A stretch of DNA of 64,000 nt from Sphingobacterium wenxiniae (GTDB lineage Bacteria > Bacteroidota > Bacteroidia > Sphingobacteriales > Sphingobacteriaceae): the NCBI RefSeq assembly GCF_900116225.1, contig NZ_FOZZ01000007.1, forward strand, positions 209,005-273,004, written 5' to 3'. The position numbers and the translations under genes were made by a program. Positions 61,499-64,000 of this stretch are shown one piece after another; the first letter of the stretch is position 1; each line of letters begins with the position of its first letter. The notes under the pieces are model-generated. The model saw only the letters and a program-made list of their open reading frames with translations. It was not told the DNA's origin and searched no databases.

Positions 61499-64000
61499 TT
61501 ATCGCTTCTTGATCAATACATCTCCTTTCAACACGTCTTTACGTCCATTTTGATGTGTCGTAATAATGTAATAGTAGGTTCCTTCATTAAGGTTTGCACC
61601 ATTCCACTCGTTACGATAGTTGCCATTGCGATAAACTTCATTACCCCAACGATTGATAATCAATACTTCTATCCTATCAAAACCTTCTATACCAACGATC
61701 TCAAAGGTATCGTTCGTACCATCACCATTTGGCGTAAATACATTCGGAATAAACAATGGCCGTGGTTTCACTGTTGTGTTCTCCTCATCTGTTCCTTTAA
61801 CAGATTCGCCCTGAGGATTCACTCCTTCTGCAGTCGCGACATTTTTGATATTCGTAGACTTAAAGTCTTGCAACGAAACTGTATAAGTCGTAGTGAATTG
61901 GACTTCTTCTCCCATTCCTAAAACCCCTATCCGTTCATTCATTCCTGTAAGTGGGTCTGTGACAACAACATCAGACAAATCTTGATTACCATCATTTCTT
62001 ACAGTAATCGTATATGTAATTACCTGCCCTTCTTTATTGACTTCCGTTACATTCGCTGATTTGTTTACGCTCAGTGCATTGATAATCTTAATCGGAATAA
62101 TCACTTCTTCGGATTTTTCTTCTACTTCATTTCCATTCACATCTTTTGCACGAACAATTGCCTGATTATTAACCGATTCTTTATTGAAGTCTGCTGCTGT
62201 CACCGTATAATCCAGTGTAAACACCTTACTTTCGCCTACTTTTAGTGTAGGTATAGTACCTGCCCATTCTGGGAACATTGGATCCAACACGCTTACATCT
62301 GTCAGGTTAAGATTACCTGTATTCCGCACAGTCAGGGTATAAACCACTTCCTGACCAATTTTATCGATTTCTGCAGCGTTTGCTACTTTTTCTATCACAA
62401 GTTCAGGGTTTTGACAGATATTAATAACCTCAGGTTCATTCGTCACCATATCAGCGCCTGAAAGGTCTGTGTATAACGTACCTCCGGCACGGCCACTTAC
62501 TTTCGCCTGATAAGTAATACTTCCCTGTTCGATATCAGTATCCTGCACGTCATATACCATATCGTAAATCAAGATGCCTCCAGGTAGAAGTGCGTTTTCG
62601 CTACTTCCTACACTCGCCGAACGGAATACTTTCGGACCTGGAGTACCTGCACCTGTAAACAATTCATCGGAAAGTTGGATATCATTCAAAGTCACACCAC
62701 CAATGTTCACGACCGTCAATGTATAGTTCGCAGGTTGATTCGGAAGTAATTCCTCACAATCTTCATCTGCTGCTAAGCTAATCATAGCTGGAGCTATTCT
62801 GCGGAACGTTTCTGGCGATAGCTCTGTATACCTCACGATCAATGCTATTCCTCCTGTTTTACAGATAGACAATTCTGTAGCCTCATCATTATCTATAGCT
62901 GTACCAGAGAGATCGGAGTAAGCTGTACCGTTGAACATAGCAGTTACTTTAGCTTGGTTGCTGATACCACCTTCGTTAATATCTGCTTCTTCAACTGTAT
63001 ACGGAGCTCTATAAGTAAGTGTACCACCTGGTAATAGTGAACTAACCGTGCTACCTTCGCTTGCAGATTGGAGGGTAATTTCGCCTATTCCACCAGCTCC
63101 AGTGAAATGTTCTTCATCCACCTTCACATTGCTCAGCGTTACATTACCGGTATTTGTTACAACAAACGTGTAGGTAAGTTCTTCACCTACTTCCAATACT
63201 GCGCAATCTTCACCTTCTGTATTTACTTTATTATGTGTTTTCACTAAAGCTACAGATGCTGATTGACAGATATTCAATTCTGTTGCTGTATTATTATCCA
63301 GTGCCGTGCCAGATTGGTCCGTAACTTCTCCTTGTGGCGATATTGCTGTAACTACTGCAGTATTACGGATAACACCTGCATTTAGATCAGCTTGCCTTAC
63401 GGTATAAGTCGCTTTGAATATTCGGCTTCGACCTACGGCAAGATTACCTGTCTCATCACTACTGATACTGGACAGACCTTCCATATCATCCACGATATTG
63501 ATATCGTTCAATATCGTATTACCGACATTCGTTACAACAAATGTATATGTAACGACATCACCTACACGCACTTCCACACAGTCTGTCCCTTCAACAGGTT
63601 GCTTATCATGTGTTTTAATCAACGCGATACGGCTGTCTTGTGGAAGCGTGGTCTCGGTCTCTGTATCGTTATCAACTGCTGTACCCGATACATCGCGTAC
63701 ATCACCTGCCTCACTTGTACCTGTAGCAACAGCCGTGTTAACAACCTTGCCTGCCTCGATATCCGCTGCTGTAACCGTGTAGCTTGCTGTTACCTGACCT
63801 GTAGCACCAGGTGCCAAGGTAGCTGGAACAACTGCTAGATCCGTGATGCGTAGTTTGCTGTCGTTGACAACAAGGTTATTGACAGTCACGTTGCCGGTGT
63901 TGGTAACTGCGAACGTGTAAACGATCTCGTCGCCTACTTCCGCACGGCTCGCATCTCCTTGATAAACGCCTGTTTTAACCAAAGCTATACTGCCTTCACG
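61499..64000 (-). CDS. Large repeat adhesin with type-B T9SS C-terminal domain (C-terminal part, cut by window edge)
   Basis: Surface protein exported by the type IX system. The frame stays open to position 64000, so the N-terminus is missing. At least six tandem modules of about 105-145 residues are seen, of the DUF11/conserved-repeat type (YTFVVTNTGNVTLSNVKV; Y-T-V..AD followed by NTAVVT or NQAKVT). Four begin with an IALVKTH-like strand and end in NICQ or SICK; the last two (ELVIEKVANAAEIDK, LSVNKSANVTEVNK) are of another subtype. The last 85 residues are the gliding-type sorting domain: FIPNVFTPNGDGTNDTFEIVGIEGFDRIEVLIINRWGNEVYRNGNYRNEWNG..GTYYYIITT..KGDVLIKKR. It is upstream of porP/sprF, its probable export partner. 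Confidence 0.93.
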   Translation of the reverse strand, partial: REGSIALVKTGVYQGDASRAEVGDEIVYTFAVTNTGNVTVNNLVVNDSKLRITDLAVVPATLAPGATGQVTASYTVTAADIEAGKVVNTAVATGTSEAGDVRDVSGTAVDNDTETETTLPQDSRIALIKTHDKQPVEGTDCVEVRVGDVVTYTFVVTNVGNTILNDINIVDDMEGLSSISSDETGNLAVGRSRIFKATYTVRQADLNAGVIRNTAVVTAISPQGEVTDQSGTALDNNTATELNICQSASVALVKTHNKVNTEGEDCAVLEVGEELTYTFVVTNTGNVTLSNVKVDEEHFTGAGGIGEITLQSASEGSTVSSLLPGGTLTYRAPYTVEEADINEGGISNQAKVTAMFNGTAYSDLSGTAIDNDEATELSICKTGGIALIVRYTELSPETFRRIAPAMISLAADEDCEELLPNQPANYTLTVVNIGGVTLNDIQLSDELFTGAGTPGPKVFRSASVGSSENALLPGGILIYDMVYDVQDTDIEQGSITYQAKVSGRAGGTLYTDLSGADMVTNEPEVINICQNPELVIEKVANAAEIDKIGQEVVYTLTVRNTGNLNLTDVSVLDPMFPEWAGTIPTLKVGESKVFTLDYTVTAADFNKESVNNQAIVRAKDVNGNEVEEKSEEVIIPIKIINALSVNKSANVTEVNKEGQVITYTITVRNDGNQDLSDVVVTDPLTGMNERIGVLGMGEEVQFTTTYTVSLQDFKSTNIKNVATAEGVNPQGESVKGTDEENTTVKPRPLFIPNVFTPNGDGTNDTFEIVGIEGFDRIEVLIINRWGNEVYRNGNYRNEWNGANLNEGTYYYIITTHQNGRKDVLKGDVLIKKR

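Noticed and set aside
63392..63838. A 148-codon open frame antisense to the adhesin
   Set aside because: It is a Cys/Thr/Ile-rich shadow of the repeat modules and recurs as the repeats do.

Overview
The window comes from a Bacteroidota chromosome, most likely a Sphingobacteriaceae (Sphingobacterium-like) organism. Supporting evidence: an alternative complex III operon joined to a cytochrome oxidase, a SusC/SusD pair, the type IX secretion protein SprA, a PorP/SprF and type-B-CTD adhesin cluster, promoters of the TTG / TAnnTTTG type, weak Shine-Dalgarno signals and moderate-to-low GC. No rRNA, tRNA, CRISPR array, transposase or phage gene was recognised. The genus is inferred from gene content; no database search was run.

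Layout. (1) 1-10324, minus strand: actABCDEF-coxB-coxA, a quinol-oxidising complex III plus aa3/caa3-type oxidase; coxA runs off the left edge. (2) 10613-12101: a lipoprotein MsrB convergent with a LacI-type regulator. (3) 12631-22878: GH92 mannosidase, a DUF493 protein, a secreted unknown protein, pnp, an M24 aminopeptidase P and a GH20 hexosaminidase. (4) 22917-24235: a basic-N-terminus protein resembling the DUF6266 family and, upstream of it, an unusual non-coding array with an 11-bp period. (5) 24236-42063: a glycan-foraging region with a B1 metallo-beta-lactamase behind a GH29 fucosidase, a second GH92, a GH3, a BNR-repeat protein, a second GH29, a ROK-susC-susD operon, and a NagX/HGSNAT-like membrane protein. 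(6) 42272-54999: rpsO, PBP4-type dacB, maeB-ruvA, the giant sprA, and a free-Met-R-sulfoxide reductase. (7) 55003-64000, minus strand: WD40 protein, TPR-TM-HTH regulator, then an adhesin-porP-ompA cluster whose adhesin is cut by the right edge.

How the genes work together. The act/cox block is a respiratory chain segment from menaquinol to oxygen. Enzymes removing mannose (two GH92), fucose (two GH29), terminal HexNAc (GH20), beta-glucosyl-type residues (GH3) and possibly an acidic sugar (BNR protein), with SusCD uptake, a ROK sensor and a NagX-like membrane protein, suggest attack on N-glycan or other glycoprotein-like glycans. SprA builds the outer-membrane type IX translocon that would export the gliding-type C-terminal-domain adhesin at the right end, with PorP/SprF as its partner.

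The most unusual material is non-coding: the 11-bp-periodic array (23800-23997), a tandem hairpin-plus-ATG element (57974-58164), a REPIN-like doublet (12312-12421), a terminator with a REP-like loop (47084-47139), a 14-bp perfect palindrome before the NagX-like gene (40774-40806), and several families of short simple intergenic repeats. The ompA-porP pair has sharply higher GC than its neighbours.
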